In this document: positions 18,851 to 26,879 of the stretch, piece by piece
How positions within the stretch are numbered: position 1 is the stretch's first letter
How the letters are laid out: every line of letters begins with the position of its first letter
From: Nocardia abscessus NBRC 100374
GTDB lineage: Bacteria; Actinomycetota; Actinomycetes; Mycobacteriales; Mycobacteriaceae
Reading direction: 5' to 3'
Assembly (NCBI RefSeq): GCF_000308455.1
Contig: NZ_BAFP01000099.1
Coordinates: 1 to 64,000 of the forward strand
Length of the DNA: 64,000 nucleotides
Made by a program: the position numbers and the translations under genes
Notes under the pieces: model-generated
What the model was told of the DNA's origin: nothing
Seen by the model: only the letters and a program-made list of their open reading frames with translations
Database searches by the model: none

Positions 18851-20053
18851 ATGACGGCGGAATTCACCGGTTGGCATGTGCTGGCCGAGTTCGGTGGTGT
18901 CGACGCAGCCCTTTGCGACGATCTCGAACGACTCGAATCGGCGTTGCGTGAGTCTCTGATCGCGGCGGGCGTCACCATCTGCGATGTCGTACACAAGAAG
19001 TTCGAACCGCAGGGGGTGACCGTCCTCGCGCTGTTGTCGGAGTCTCACGCCTCGATTCACACCTATCCGGAGTCCGGCGACATCTTCGTCGACGTCTTCA
19101 CCTGCGGCAGCATCGGCGCCGGCGCGTCGACAGCGGTCGATCTGTTACGGGACGCGTTGTCGCCCAAGGATGTTCGCATGCAGGTCATCCGCAGGGGACA
19201 CGGTAGCCAGCGGATCGAGGAACCGGTGGGCGCGGGCCTGACCCGCATCTGGGACCTGCACGAGGTGATCGTCGACACGCACACCCCGTTCCAGCACATG
19301 ATCATCGCGCGGACCGAGCAGGGCATCAGCCTGTTCTCCGACGACGACCGCCAGTCCACCGAATTCTCCCAGCTGACCTACCACGAGGCGATGATGGTTC
19401 CCGCCTTCGCGCTGGCCGAGAAGCTGGACAAGGTGCTGATCATCGGTTCCGGCGAGGGCGTGGCCAGTCAGATGTCGGTCGCCGCGGGCGCCACCCAGGT
19501 CGATCACGTGGACATCGACCAGCTCGAGGTCGAGCTGTGCGCCCGGCACCTGCCCTACGGCTACACCAGCGACGAGCTGGCCGCCGCGGTCGCGGGCGAG
19601 GGGCCGATCACGGTGCACTACGCCGACGGCTGGGACTTCCTGGCCACGGCCGCGAAGTCCGGCACCCGCTACGACGTCATCGTGATCGACCTGCCGGACG
19701 AGCGTGTCGAGGACGCGCAGCACAACCGGCTCTACGAGGCGGAGTTCCTGTCCCGATGTCGCGCGCTGCTCGCGCCCGGCGGCGTGCTGAGCGCGCAGGC
19801 CGGCTGCGCGACGATGTGGCGCAACGAGACGCTGAAGCGGTCCTGGCAGCGTTTCCACGATCAGTTCGGCACCGTCGTGCACTACGGCAGCGACGAGCAC
19901 GAGTGGTCGTTCCTGTTCGGTCTGGTGGACTCGATCGACGACCCGGTCGGGCGCATGACCGATCGCCTGGCGCGACTGCCTTACAAGCCCGAGACCATCG
20001 ACGCGCGAGCGCTGGTGCGCGGCGCGATCGAACCGCACGCCCTGCGGGTCTAG
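18851..20053 (+). CDS. Fused S-adenosylmethionine decarboxylase / spermidine synthase
   Basis: A 400-aa fusion. Residues 1-115 are a prokaryotic SpeD proenzyme: the self-cleavage site is Glu64-Ser65 in LSESHASIHT, where Ser65 becomes the pyruvoyl cofactor, and the catalytic Cys lies in VDVFTCGS. Residues about 120-400 are an aminopropyltransferase with GSGEGVASQ as nucleotide loop and DLPDE as the acidic catalytic motif. Cleavage would leave the pyruvoyl chain attached to the SpeE domain. ATG 18851 is chosen; GTG 18839 is an alternative that overlaps the decarboxylase stop. A strong hairpin ends the operon at 20063-20100. Confidence 0.88.
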   Translation: MTAEFTGWHVLAEFGGVDAALCDDLERLESALRESLIAAGVTICDVVHKKFEPQGVTVLALLSESHASIHTYPESGDIFVDVFTCGSIGAGASTAVDLLRDALSPKDVRMQVIRRGHGSQRIEEPVGAGLTRIWDLHEVIVDTHTPFQHMIIARTEQGISLFSDDDRQSTEFSQLTYHEAMMVPAFALAEKLDKVLIIGSGEGVASQMSVAAGATQVDHVDIDQLEVELCARHLPYGYTSDELAAAVAGEGPITVHYADGWDFLATAAKSGTRYDVIVIDLPDERVEDAQHNRLYEAEFLSRCRALLAPGGVLSAQAGCATMWRNETLKRSWQRFHDQFGTVVHYGSDEHEWSFLFGLVDSIDDPVGRMTDRLARLPYKPETIDARALVRGAIEPHALRV

Positions 20054-20062
20054 ACGACGCGC

Positions 20063-20100
20063 CCGAATGCGCCGGTTCCGATCGGGACCGGCGCATTCGG
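20063..20100. terminator. Bidirectional terminator between speD-speE fusion and antiporter
   Basis: Perfect 14-bp arms, CCGAATGCGCCGGT and ACCGGCGCATTCGG, with a 10-base loop, placed between two convergent genes and therefore usable from both sides. Confidence 0.8.
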
Positions 20101-20106
20101 CGTTCG

Positions 20107-21486
20107 TCACCCGGTCAGCGCCGCACCGGACGACTGCTGCGGCTGTCGCGGCGCTGTCGCTCCTTTCGGCTCCTCGCCGCCGGGCCCGAACACCATGCCG
20201 TTCTTCCAGGCGCTGCGCTCGAACATCCGCTGCAGCGGGGTCGCGACGAAGGTGGTGACCGTCGTCATGATGGCCAGCACGGTGTACAGCTCAGGGGTGA
20301 TCAATCCGGCCGATAGCCCGACGTTCAGCAGGACCAGCTCCATCAGTCCCCGCGCGTTGGCCAGCGCCCCCATCGCGCCCGCCTCGCGCCAGCCCATACC
20401 TTGCGAGCGGGCGACCAGCCCGACCGCGCCGAACTTGCCCACGAACGACACCACGAGCACCACCACGGCCATCAGCAGCACTTTGGGCTCGAGGATCAAG
20501 CTGAGTTCGGTGTTCAAACCGGTGTAGATGAAGAAGGCGGGCAGCAGCAGATAGCCGACCAGCGGCTCGAACCGCGCACGGATCCGGTCCAGCAGCTCAC
20601 CGCGCGGCATCACGATGCCCGCGACGAAGGCCCCGAGCACGGAATGGATCCCGACGAAGTCGGTGAAGCAGGCGGCCGACAGCACCACCAGCAGGACCGC
20701 GGTGAGCTGCCCGACCGGCAGTCCGCCCGCGGTTTCGCCGTCACCGCGGCGTGGCGTCCAGGTCTGCAGCCGGGCCAGCCAGCGGCGCGCGACGAAGAAC
20801 ATGAACAACACGTAGGCCAGGCCGCCGCCCACCGCGAGGTAGACGCCGCCCGGGCTGTTCTTCGCGGTGGCGACGACCACGGCCAGCAGCACCCACGCGC
20901 ACGCGTCGTCCACGGCCGCGACGGCCAGCGACATCGTGCCGAGCCGGGTGTTCATCAACCCGGAGTCGTAGACGATCCAGGCCAGGATGGGGAATGCGGT
21001 GACCGCGACGGCGGCGGCGAGGAACAGCGCGCCCTGCCAGCTCGCCACGCCACCGGTGAAGAACCCGCCTTGCTCGGCCATCCACCAGCCGACCACGCCG
21101 CCGAGCACCATGGGCACCGCGACGCCGGTCGCCGAGGTGGCCCCGGCCTGGCGCAGATGCTTTCCGAAGATATCCAGCTGGAACGAGCTGCCCACCAGGA
21201 ACATGTACAGCACCAGGCCGATCTGCCCGACCACGTAGATGGCGGTCAGATTCGGGTGGACGATGCTCGTATCTCCCACCGCGAGTTCGGTCGGGAACAA
21301 CCACTCCTGCGCCTGCGGCCAGAACCAGCCGAGCGCGGACGGTCCGAGCAGGAATCCGGCGATCATGATCGCCACCACCTGCACCTGGCCCAGCCGCCGG
21401 AACAGCGGCCAGAGCAGGCGGTATGTCACGAGAACGACCACGATCTGTAGAAAGAAGTGGGTCGAGATTTCCAGCAGTGTCGGCAC
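20107..21486 (-). CDS. CPA2-type cation/proton antiporter
   Basis: A 459-aa membrane protein with about 12 hydrophobic segments. Features of the CPA2 Na+/H+ or K+/H+ exchanger family are AGFLLGPSALGW early in the protein, the paired acidic residues AAVDDACAW in the ion path and GAFVAGIVMPRG. No C-terminal RCK/TrkA domain is present. It exchanges protons for Na+ or K+. GTG 21486 has GGAGGGGAG ahead. It ends against the SpeD-SpeE gene with a shared terminator. Confidence 0.85.
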   Translation of the reverse strand: MPTLLEISTHFFLQIVVVLVTYRLLWPLFRRLGQVQVVAIMIAGFLLGPSALGWFWPQAQEWLFPTELAVGDTSIVHPNLTAIYVVGQIGLVLYMFLVGSSFQLDIFGKHLRQAGATSATGVAVPMVLGGVVGWWMAEQGGFFTGGVASWQGALFLAAAVAVTAFPILAWIVYDSGLMNTRLGTMSLAVAAVDDACAWVLLAVVVATAKNSPGGVYLAVGGGLAYVLFMFFVARRWLARLQTWTPRRGDGETAGGLPVGQLTAVLLVVLSAACFTDFVGIHSVLGAFVAGIVMPRGELLDRIRARFEPLVGYLLLPAFFIYTGLNTELSLILEPKVLLMAVVVLVVSFVGKFGAVGLVARSQGMGWREAGAMGALANARGLMELVLLNVGLSAGLITPELYTVLAIMTTVTTFVATPLQRMFERSAWKNGMVFGPGGEEPKGATAPRQPQQSSGAALTG

Positions 21487-21560
21487 CGCAGCTCCCCTCC
21501 GTCGAGCTGTATATGTCCTATCTGGATCTCAGCCGCGAGCGAAAACGCAACGACTCCCGT

Positions 21561-21767
21561 TCAGGAGCGCTGCTGCTCGCGCCACCGCTCGACATCCACC
21601 CCGCCGACGCCCCAGTTCGACAGGGCAACCTCGTCGATCACGACGTAGGTGCTCGCGGGCGCCTTGCCGAGCACGTCGTGCAGCAGAGCCGTGACGCCTT
21701 CGATCAGCCGTGCCTTCTGCTCGCGTGTCACGCCTTCGTCGGTGACTTTGATGTTCACGTATGGCAT
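21561..21767 (-). CDS. Tautomerase family protein (4-oxalocrotonate tautomerase-like)
   Basis: A 68-aa protein beginning MPYVNIKV; removal of Met exposes the catalytic N-terminal Pro, the defining feature of the 4-OT superfamily. Length fits the small-subunit type that works as a hexamer. The start lies 1 base after the SDR stop, so it is the second gene of a TetR-controlled pair. The substrate is unknown. Confidence 0.85.
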   Translation of the reverse strand: MPYVNIKVTDEGVTREQKARLIEGVTALLHDVLGKAPASTYVVIDEVALSNWGVGGVDVERWREQQRS

Positions 21768-21768
21768 T

Positions 21769-22503
21769 TCAAGCTGTCCTTCCCGAGATGAACCCGCCGT
21801 CGACGGGCAAGATGTGTCCGGTTGTGAATGCGGCGTCGGCGAGATACAGCACGGCCGCCGTGGTCTCCGCGACTTCCCCGATGCGGTTCAACAGCGCGAG
21901 CCTGCCGGAGGCGGATTCGTCGCCGTCGCCGAACAGCGGCGTGCGGATGATGCCGGGGGCGACCGCATTGACCCGGATTCCGTCGGCGGCGAGTTCGGCG
22001 GCGAGGCTGGTCGTCAGCGCGTGCACCCCACCCTTGCTGACCAGGGCCGCCGAGGCGGGCAGTCCCGCGAGGGCGTGGTCGATCAGCACCGTGCCGATGT
22101 TCACGATGCTGCCGCCCCGCCCCTGCGTCAGCAAGCGCCGCACCACGGCCTGCGTGGTGAAGTAGGTGCCTTTCAGGTTTCCGTTCAGGTAGCCGTCGAG
22201 GTCCTGCTCGGTGACCTCGACGAACGGTTTCGCTCCGAAGATGCCCGCGTTGTTGACCAGCACGTCCACGCCGCCGAACCGCTCGACAGCGAGATCCACC
22301 AGGGTCGTTCCGGTAGTGGCCGCACCGATATCGCCCGCCACCGTGGCCACCCGTTCCGGCGCGCCCAGTTCGGCGGCCACCCGTGTCAGCTTCTCCGCGC
22401 TCCGCCCGTTGAGCACGACGTTGTCGCCGCGTTCCACGAACGCCCTCGCGATATCGCGGCCGATCCCACTGGAGGAACCGGTCACGATGACCGTCTTCGT
22501 CAT
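21769..22503 (-). CDS. Short-chain dehydrogenase/reductase lacking the usual Tyr
   Basis: A 244-aa classical SDR: TGSSSGIG at the N-terminus binds NAD(P), NNAGIF follows at about 84, and the SK of the active site is in ALVSKGG. The residue four before that Lys is Ala, where nearly all SDRs have the catalytic Tyr, and the usual Ser strand reads NIGTVL. It may therefore be inactive, use another residue, or act by binding only. It starts 17 bases downstream of a perfect TetR operator and is followed at once by the tautomerase. Confidence 0.82.
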   Translation of the reverse strand: MTKTVIVTGSSSGIGRDIARAFVERGDNVVLNGRSAEKLTRVAAELGAPERVATVAGDIGAATTGTTLVDLAVERFGGVDVLVNNAGIFGAKPFVEVTEQDLDGYLNGNLKGTYFTTQAVVRRLLTQGRGGSIVNIGTVLIDHALAGLPASAALVSKGGVHALTTSLAAELAADGIRVNAVAPGIIRTPLFGDGDESASGRLALLNRIGEVAETTAAVLYLADAAFTTGHILPVDGGFISGRTA

Positions 22504-22519
22504 ATCTTTCCTCTCTTTG

Positions 22520-22536
22520 ATACGACCGGTCGTCTT
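22520..22536. promoter_or_regulatory. TetR operator upstream of SDR
   Basis: ATACGACCGGTCGTCTT containing the perfect 12-bp palindrome ACGACCGGTCGT at 22522-22533. The same 17 bases recur in front of the TetR gene (23178-23194). Confidence 0.85.
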
Positions 22537-22577
22537 CTAATTGGCACAAAAAGACGCCGGACAGGTGATGCCCCGAC

Positions 22578-23168
22578 TCAGGGCAGGAAGTAGTCGCCGA
22601 GCAGCCGATCCAGGCACTTGTGCAGCGGCGCGAGGGTGCGGTCGATCTTCATCCTGATCACCGCGCCCTCCCAGGATTCGAGCAGCAGATCGGCCAGTTC
22701 GCCCGCCTGGATGTCGGAGCGGATCATGCCGAGGCGCTGCCCTTGCGCGAGTTGCTCGGCCACGCGATCGCGCCACGCGCCCCATGCCGCCGACAGCGAT
22801 TCCCGCAGTAGCTCACTGCCTTCGAGTTCGCCGCCCAGGTTCGCGATCAGGCAGCCGCCGGTGAAGTCGGCCGCGACGAAATCGTCCATCAGCCGCGCGA
22901 AGAACGCCCGCAGGCCGCTCACCGGGTCTGCCGCGGCGCCGAACGCGTCGGTCAGATTCCGCTGCACGCACCGGGAGTGGTACTCGATGATCGCGCGACC
23001 GAAACTCTCCTTGCTGTCGAAGTAGTTGTAGAACGACCCCTTCGGCACACCGACCTTGTCCAGAATCTGTTTGATTCCGGTGCCGTGATAGCCGTTGGTC
23101 AGAAACCCCGAGGCGCCCGCTTCGACAAGAAGTCGCCGGGTGTCTTCGCTGCGTCGAGGTCTAGCCAT
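22578..23168 (-). CDS. TetR family repressor
   Basis: A 196-aa regulator. The N-terminal helix-turn-helix includes YHGTGIKQILDKVGVPKGSFYNYFDSKE, written here only by its ends: the conserved GSFYNYF is at about residue 40. The C-terminal half has a TetR_C-type ligand domain with one Cys in FTGGCLI, similar in layout to redox- or electrophile-sensing members. ATG 23168 starts MARPRRSED; 10 bases upstream lies a copy of the operator that also precedes the SDR-tautomerase pair, implying autorepression and control of that pair. Confidence 0.88.
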   Translation of the reverse strand: MARPRRSEDTRRLLVEAGASGFLTNGYHGTGIKQILDKVGVPKGSFYNYFDSKESFGRAIIEYHSRCVQRNLTDAFGAAADPVSGLRAFFARLMDDFVAADFTGGCLIANLGGELEGSELLRESLSAAWGAWRDRVAEQLAQGQRLGMIRSDIQAGELADLLLESWEGAVIRMKIDRTLAPLHKCLDRLLGDYFLP

Positions 23169-23177
23169 ACGCCGACT

Positions 23178-23194
23178 ATACGACCGGTCGTCTT
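23178..23194. promoter_or_regulatory. TetR autoregulatory operator
   Basis: Second copy of ATACGACCGGTCGTCTT; palindrome ACGACCGGTCGT at 23180-23191, directly upstream of the repressor start. Confidence 0.85.
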
Positions 23195-23230
23195 GGAATG
23201 GCAACTCGGAGTACGCGAGTCGCTCGGCCC

Positions 23231-23725
23231 TCACGCCTCCGGACCCGCCCACCCGGGCCCGGCGAAGTCCGAGAAGCTCGCGGGATCCCGGCGCCACCGC
23301 GCGGAGCGAGCGGCGAAACGCGCGAGGTGCTCGGCGGCGAACCGATCCCGTTGCCAGTCCGCCGGATCCGCCCCCACCGCCCAGACGTAGGTCCACACCG
23401 GAACGTTCCTTGCCTCGACTCGCACTCGGCGCAGGTCGTATTCGTCGTCCTCGAACGCATCGAGAACCGCCCACTCCGGCGCGGTGAGACCGCTCAACAC
23501 GGCGCCACGGGCCAGCCCGTGCGTCGCGGCGACCAGTCCCGGGTAGATCCGCCGCGGCAGCGCGGCGGCACGCCAACCGGTCAGCTCGGCCGGTTCCAGC
23601 GGGGGGACGCGCCCGAGCAGCGTCTGCAGCACCTCGGGAAACTGCAGCGTGCCGTAGACGAACAGCGCATGGTCCAAGCCGAACAGGCGGCCCAGCCGCC
23701 CCGATCCCAGCGCCGCGGGTTCCAC
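23231..23725 (-). CDS. Gamma-glutamylcyclotransferase-like (GGCT/AIG2) protein
   Basis: A 164-aa protein with the family start LFVYGTLQFPEV at about residue 21 and an acidic FEDDEYD segment that contains the general acid/base Glu. GGCT-fold enzymes cyclise gamma-glutamyl amines or peptides to 5-oxoproline; many bacterial members are uncharacterised. GTG 23725 has AGAGGAG upstream. It is read in the same direction as the tetR gene but is separated from it by an operator. Confidence 0.75.
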   Translation of the reverse strand: MEPAALGSGRLGRLFGLDHALFVYGTLQFPEVLQTLLGRVPPLEPAELTGWRAAALPRRIYPGLVAATHGLARGAVLSGLTAPEWAVLDAFEDDEYDLRRVRVEARNVPVWTYVWAVGADPADWQRDRFAAEHLARFAARSARWRRDPASFSDFAGPGWAGPEA

Positions 23726-23780
23726 TTCGCCGCTCCTCTCGCCCTGCCCTTACTGTGCCCGCCCGGCCCGATGGGCGCAG

Positions 23781-24689
23781 CTACATCGGCCGCTGAGCAC
23801 GAACGATGGCGGCCAGATATTCGTAATCGTCGGCGCGAGCGCTGGAAGTACGGAAGACCAAGCCGATGGTGCGTCCGGGAGCGGGGGCCGAGAAGTGCGC
23901 GACATCCAATGTGCCCCGGGCGGTTTCCGTCGCGACGGCCATCTGCGGGATCAGCGTCACGCCGAGCCCGCCCGCGACGCACTGCACCACGGTCGAGAGG
24001 GAGGCGGCTCTGGTGTCGCCGACGGCGGCCGGGTGCACATCGGCCGAGCGGCACGCCTCGAGCGTCTGGTCGCGCAGGCAGTGCCCCTCGTCCAGCAACA
24101 GCAGCGGCTGAGCGTCCAGCACCGACGCCACGAGGTCGGTGCGCCCGGCCAGCTCGTGACCGCGCGGCGTGACCAGCACGAATTCCTCCGTGTAGAGCGG
24201 AATCTCGACCAGGCCGGGCATCTCGGTGGGCACCGCGAGCAGCGCGACGTCGAGCACGCCGGTGCGCAGCCCGTCCAGCAACCGGGCGGTCTGGTCCTCG
24301 ATGATCTGGGGGCGCAACTCGGGCAGCCGCTTGCGCAACTCGGGCAGCAACCCGGGCAGCACATACGGGGCGACCGTCGGGATGATGCCCATCCGCAGCG
24401 TGCCGCCGAGTCCGTCGCCGGTGGCCGACGCGACGAAGCGGTCGGCGGCTTCCAGCGTCGCCATCGCCTTGGGCAGCAAGCGCATCCCGGCCGCGGTCAC
24501 CAGCACCCGCCGGGTGCTCCGCTCGATCAGCTGCAGCCCGAGCCCGTGTTCCAGAGCCGCGAGCGCCTGCGATAGCGTGGGCTGACTCACACCGAGGCGG
24601 GCGGCCGCGGTGCCGAAATGGCGGTATTCCGCGATCGCCACGAACGCACGCAGCTGTGACAGGGTGGGCTGATAAGTCTGATCAGTCAC
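23781..24689 (-). CDS. oxyR: LysR-type peroxide sensor OxyR
   Basis: A 302-aa LysR regulator. The N-terminal winged helix reads LSQLRAFVAIAE and GVSQPTLSQALAALE; in the C-terminal domain two Cys, about residues 202 and 211 (DEGHCLRDQTLEAC), match the redox pair of OxyR. It is divergent from ahpC-ahpD, the standard actinobacterial arrangement. GTG 24689 gives VTDQTYQPT; an upstream ATG at 24716 is possible but would cover the presumed binding region. Confidence 0.92.
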   Translation of the reverse strand: MTDQTYQPTLSQLRAFVAIAEYRHFGTAAARLGVSQPTLSQALAALEHGLGLQLIERSTRRVLVTAAGMRLLPKAMATLEAADRFVASATGDGLGGTLRMGIIPTVAPYVLPGLLPELRKRLPELRPQIIEDQTARLLDGLRTGVLDVALLAVPTEMPGLVEIPLYTEEFVLVTPRGHELAGRTDLVASVLDAQPLLLLDEGHCLRDQTLEACRSADVHPAAVGDTRAASLSTVVQCVAGGLGVTLIPQMAVATETARGTLDVAHFSAPAPGRTIGLVFRTSSARADDYEYLAAIVRAQRPM

Positions 24690-24713
24690 GCCTATCAGTG
24701 TAGTGCGACTGAT
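24669..24713. promoter_or_regulatory. OxyR-binding region with repeated CTGAT/ATCAG
   Basis: CTGAT at 24669, palindrome CTGATCAG at 24678-24685, ATCAG at 24694-24698 and CTGAT at 24709-24713. The last two form ATCAG-N10-CTGAT, a LysR-type dyad. It overlaps the first codons of oxyR and faces ahpC. Identification as an OxyR site is inference from position and symmetry. Confidence 0.5.
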
Positions 24714-24867
24714 CACCTTTACCTTTTACGCACCCTTGGGCAAGATCGCCGGTGAGCTTTTCACCCGCGGTGTGAGTGCCCGGTCCGAGGCGGTGGTTCG
24801 CGTGACCGCGACGGGCCCGCAACACCGCAGAACACAGGTAGCAAACCAACTTGACGAGGAGACGAGC

Positions 24868-25455
24868 ATGGCCCTGCTGACCATCGGCGACCAATTCCCG
24901 GCATACAACCTCACCGCGGTCATCGGCGGTGACCTGTCGAAGGTCGACGCTCAGCAGCCTGACGACTACTTCACCCGGATCACCAGCGACGACCACGCGG
25001 GCAAGTGGCGGATCATCTTCTTCTGGCCCAAGGACTTCACCTTCGTGTGCCCGACGGAGATCGCGGCGTTCGGCAAGCTGAACGACGAGTTCGAGGACCG
25101 GGACGCCCAGGTGCTCGGCGCGTCGGTGGACAACGAGTTCGTGCACTTCCAGTGGCGCGCACAGCACGAGGATCTCAAGACCCTCCCCTTCCCCATGCTC
25201 TCGGACCTCAAGCGCGAACTGGCCGCGGCCACCGGCGTGCTGAACGCCGACGGTGTCGCCGACCGCGCCACCTTCATCGTCGACCCGAACAACGAGATCC
25301 AGTTCGTCTCGGTCACCGCGGGTTCGGTGGGCCGCAACGTCGATGAGGTGCTGCGCGTACTGGACGCGCTGCAGTCCGACGAGCTGTGCGCCTGCAACTG
25401 GAAGAAGGGCGACCCCACCATCGACGCCGGCGAACTCCTGGCCGCCAGCGTCTGA
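24868..25455 (+). CDS. ahpC: Alkyl hydroperoxide reductase, peroxiredoxin AhpC
   Basis: A 195-aa 2-Cys peroxiredoxin. The peroxidatic Cys is Cys61 in FTFVCPTE; the C-terminal ELCACNW carries the resolving Cys and an extra Cys as in mycobacterial AhpC. It reduces organic peroxides and peroxynitrite using electrons from AhpD. ATG 24868 has GAGGAG upstream. It is divergent from oxyR and 97 bases ahead of ahpD. Confidence 0.96.
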   Translation: MALLTIGDQFPAYNLTAVIGGDLSKVDAQQPDDYFTRITSDDHAGKWRIIFFWPKDFTFVCPTEIAAFGKLNDEFEDRDAQVLGASVDNEFVHFQWRAQHEDLKTLPFPMLSDLKRELAAATGVLNADGVADRATFIVDPNNEIQFVSVTAGSVGRNVDEVLRVLDALQSDELCACNWKKGDPTIDAGELLAASV

Positions 25456-25552
25456 AAACAGCCGTCGCACCCGGGTTTCCGGGTACGTCACCCCATCACC
25501 GAGAAACGACCCGGTCCCCGCACGGGACCGCATCGAGCAGAGGAATCGCCGC

Positions 25553-26092
25553 ATGAGCATTGAGAACCTGAAGAACTCCCTCCCCGAGTACGCCAAGGAC
25601 CTCAAGCTCAACCTGTCATCGATCGCGCGCAGCACAGTGCTGAACGAGCAGCAACTGTGGGGCACCCTGCTGGCGTCGGCGGCCGCGACCCGGTCGACGA
25701 CCACACTGCGCGAGATCGCCGAGGCAGCCGCCGACGTGCTGTCGGCGGAGGCGTACAACGCCGCGCTCGGCGCCGCCTCGATCATGGGCATGAACAACGT
25801 GTTCTACCGGGGCAAGGCGTTTCTCGACGGCCGCTACGACGACCTGCGGGCCGGGCTGCGCATGCAGATCATCGGCACGCCGGGCGTCGACAAGGCCGAT
25901 TTCGAACTCTGGTCGTTCGCGGTCTCCTCGATCAACGGCTGCGCGCACTGCCTCGAGGCGCACGAGCACACGCTGCGCGAAGCGGGCGTGTCCCGCGAAG
26001 TGATCTTCGAATCGCTGCGCGCCGCCGCCATCGTGGCCGGTGTCGGCCAAGCGGTGCAGTCGACCGAGGCCCTCAGCACCGCCGCGATCTGA
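25553..26092 (+). CDS. ahpD: Alkylhydroperoxidase AhpD
   Basis: A 179-aa all-helical carboxymuconolactone-decarboxylase-fold protein. The active CxxC is Cys130-Cys133 in NGCAHCLEAHEH, at the same numbers as in M. tuberculosis AhpD, with the conserved Glu and His around it. It passes reducing power from dihydrolipoamide to AhpC. It is the second gene of the OxyR-controlled operon and is followed by an excellent intrinsic terminator. Confidence 0.95.
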   Translation: MSIENLKNSLPEYAKDLKLNLSSIARSTVLNEQQLWGTLLASAAATRSTTTLREIAEAAADVLSAEAYNAALGAASIMGMNNVFYRGKAFLDGRYDDLRAGLRMQIIGTPGVDKADFELWSFAVSSINGCAHCLEAHEHTLREAGVSREVIFESLRAAAIVAGVGQAVQSTEALSTAAI

Positions 26093-26101
26093 TTTCTCCG
26101 T

Positions 26102-26135
26102 AAAGAGGCCCCTGTCCTGCGACGGGGGCCTCTTT
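26102..26135 (+). terminator. Intrinsic terminator after ahpD
   Basis: AAAGAGGCCCC and GGGGCCTCTTT, perfect 11-bp arms around a 12-base loop, starting 10 bases after the ahpD stop. Confidence 0.9.
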
Positions 26136-26197
26136 CGCGTTTCCCTGTGGTCCGGACGACAGCTCGGCGGCGGCGTACCCGGGTAGGCTCGGGGAGC

Positions 26198-26872
26198 ATG
26201 AGCACACAGGTTGATGTGGTGCGAGTGTTCACCGACGCGGCGGGCCGGTTCGGCAACGAGCTCGGTATCGCGCGGGCGGCCCACGTGGCCGCGGTGGATC
26301 GGCAGGCGTTGGCGGCGAAAGCCGGTTACAGCGAGACCGTGGTGGTCGAGGAACCGGTGGACGGCACCGTCGCGGTGCGGATCTACACCCCCACGGTGGA
26401 ACTCCCCTTCGCCGGGCACCCGTCCGTGGGCACCGCCTGGTGGTTCGCGGCCCAGGGCATTCCGGTGCGGGTGCTGGATGTCCCAGCGGGCCCGGTGACG
26501 GTGGAACTCACCGAGGGATTGACCTGGATCACCGCGCGCGGCGAATGGGCGCCCACGTTCACCTTTCATCAGCTGGAGGACGCCGAGGAGCTGGCCACCG
26601 TGCACCCGGACGAGTTCCCCGGTGGCCCGCACTACCTGTGGGCCTGGACCGACGAGCATCGCGCCGCCCTGCGTTCGCGCATGTTCGCGCCGACCATGGG
26701 CATTTCGGAGGACGAGGCGACCGGAGCCGCTGCCGTGGCCTTGACGGCGTTGCTGCGCAAAGGCCTGGTCATCACCCAGGGCAAGGGCTCGCAATTGTTC
26801 ACCCAGTGGGACTCCGACGGCTGGGTGCGCCTCGGCGGCCGCGTCGTCGCCGATCAGCCGGTGGAGGTCTAG
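26198..26872 (+). CDS. PhzF family protein, short form
   Basis: A 224-aa protein with the PhzF hallmarks FAGHPSVGTA near residue 73 and DEATGAAAVAL near 172, the two half-domain loops of this isomerase/epimerase-like fold. Typical PhzF proteins have 260-300 residues, so this is a compact member. The reaction is unknown; it is not in a phenazine cluster. ATG 26198 follows a GGGGAG site. It is convergent with rskA with only 7 bases between. Confidence 0.8.
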   Translation: MSTQVDVVRVFTDAAGRFGNELGIARAAHVAAVDRQALAAKAGYSETVVVEEPVDGTVAVRIYTPTVELPFAGHPSVGTAWWFAAQGIPVRVLDVPAGPVTVELTEGLTWITARGEWAPTFTFHQLEDAEELATVHPDEFPGGPHYLWAWTDEHRAALRSRMFAPTMGISEDEATGAAAVALTALLRKGLVITQGKGSQLFTQWDSDGWVRLGGRVVADQPVEV

Positions 26873-26879
26873 GCCGGGC

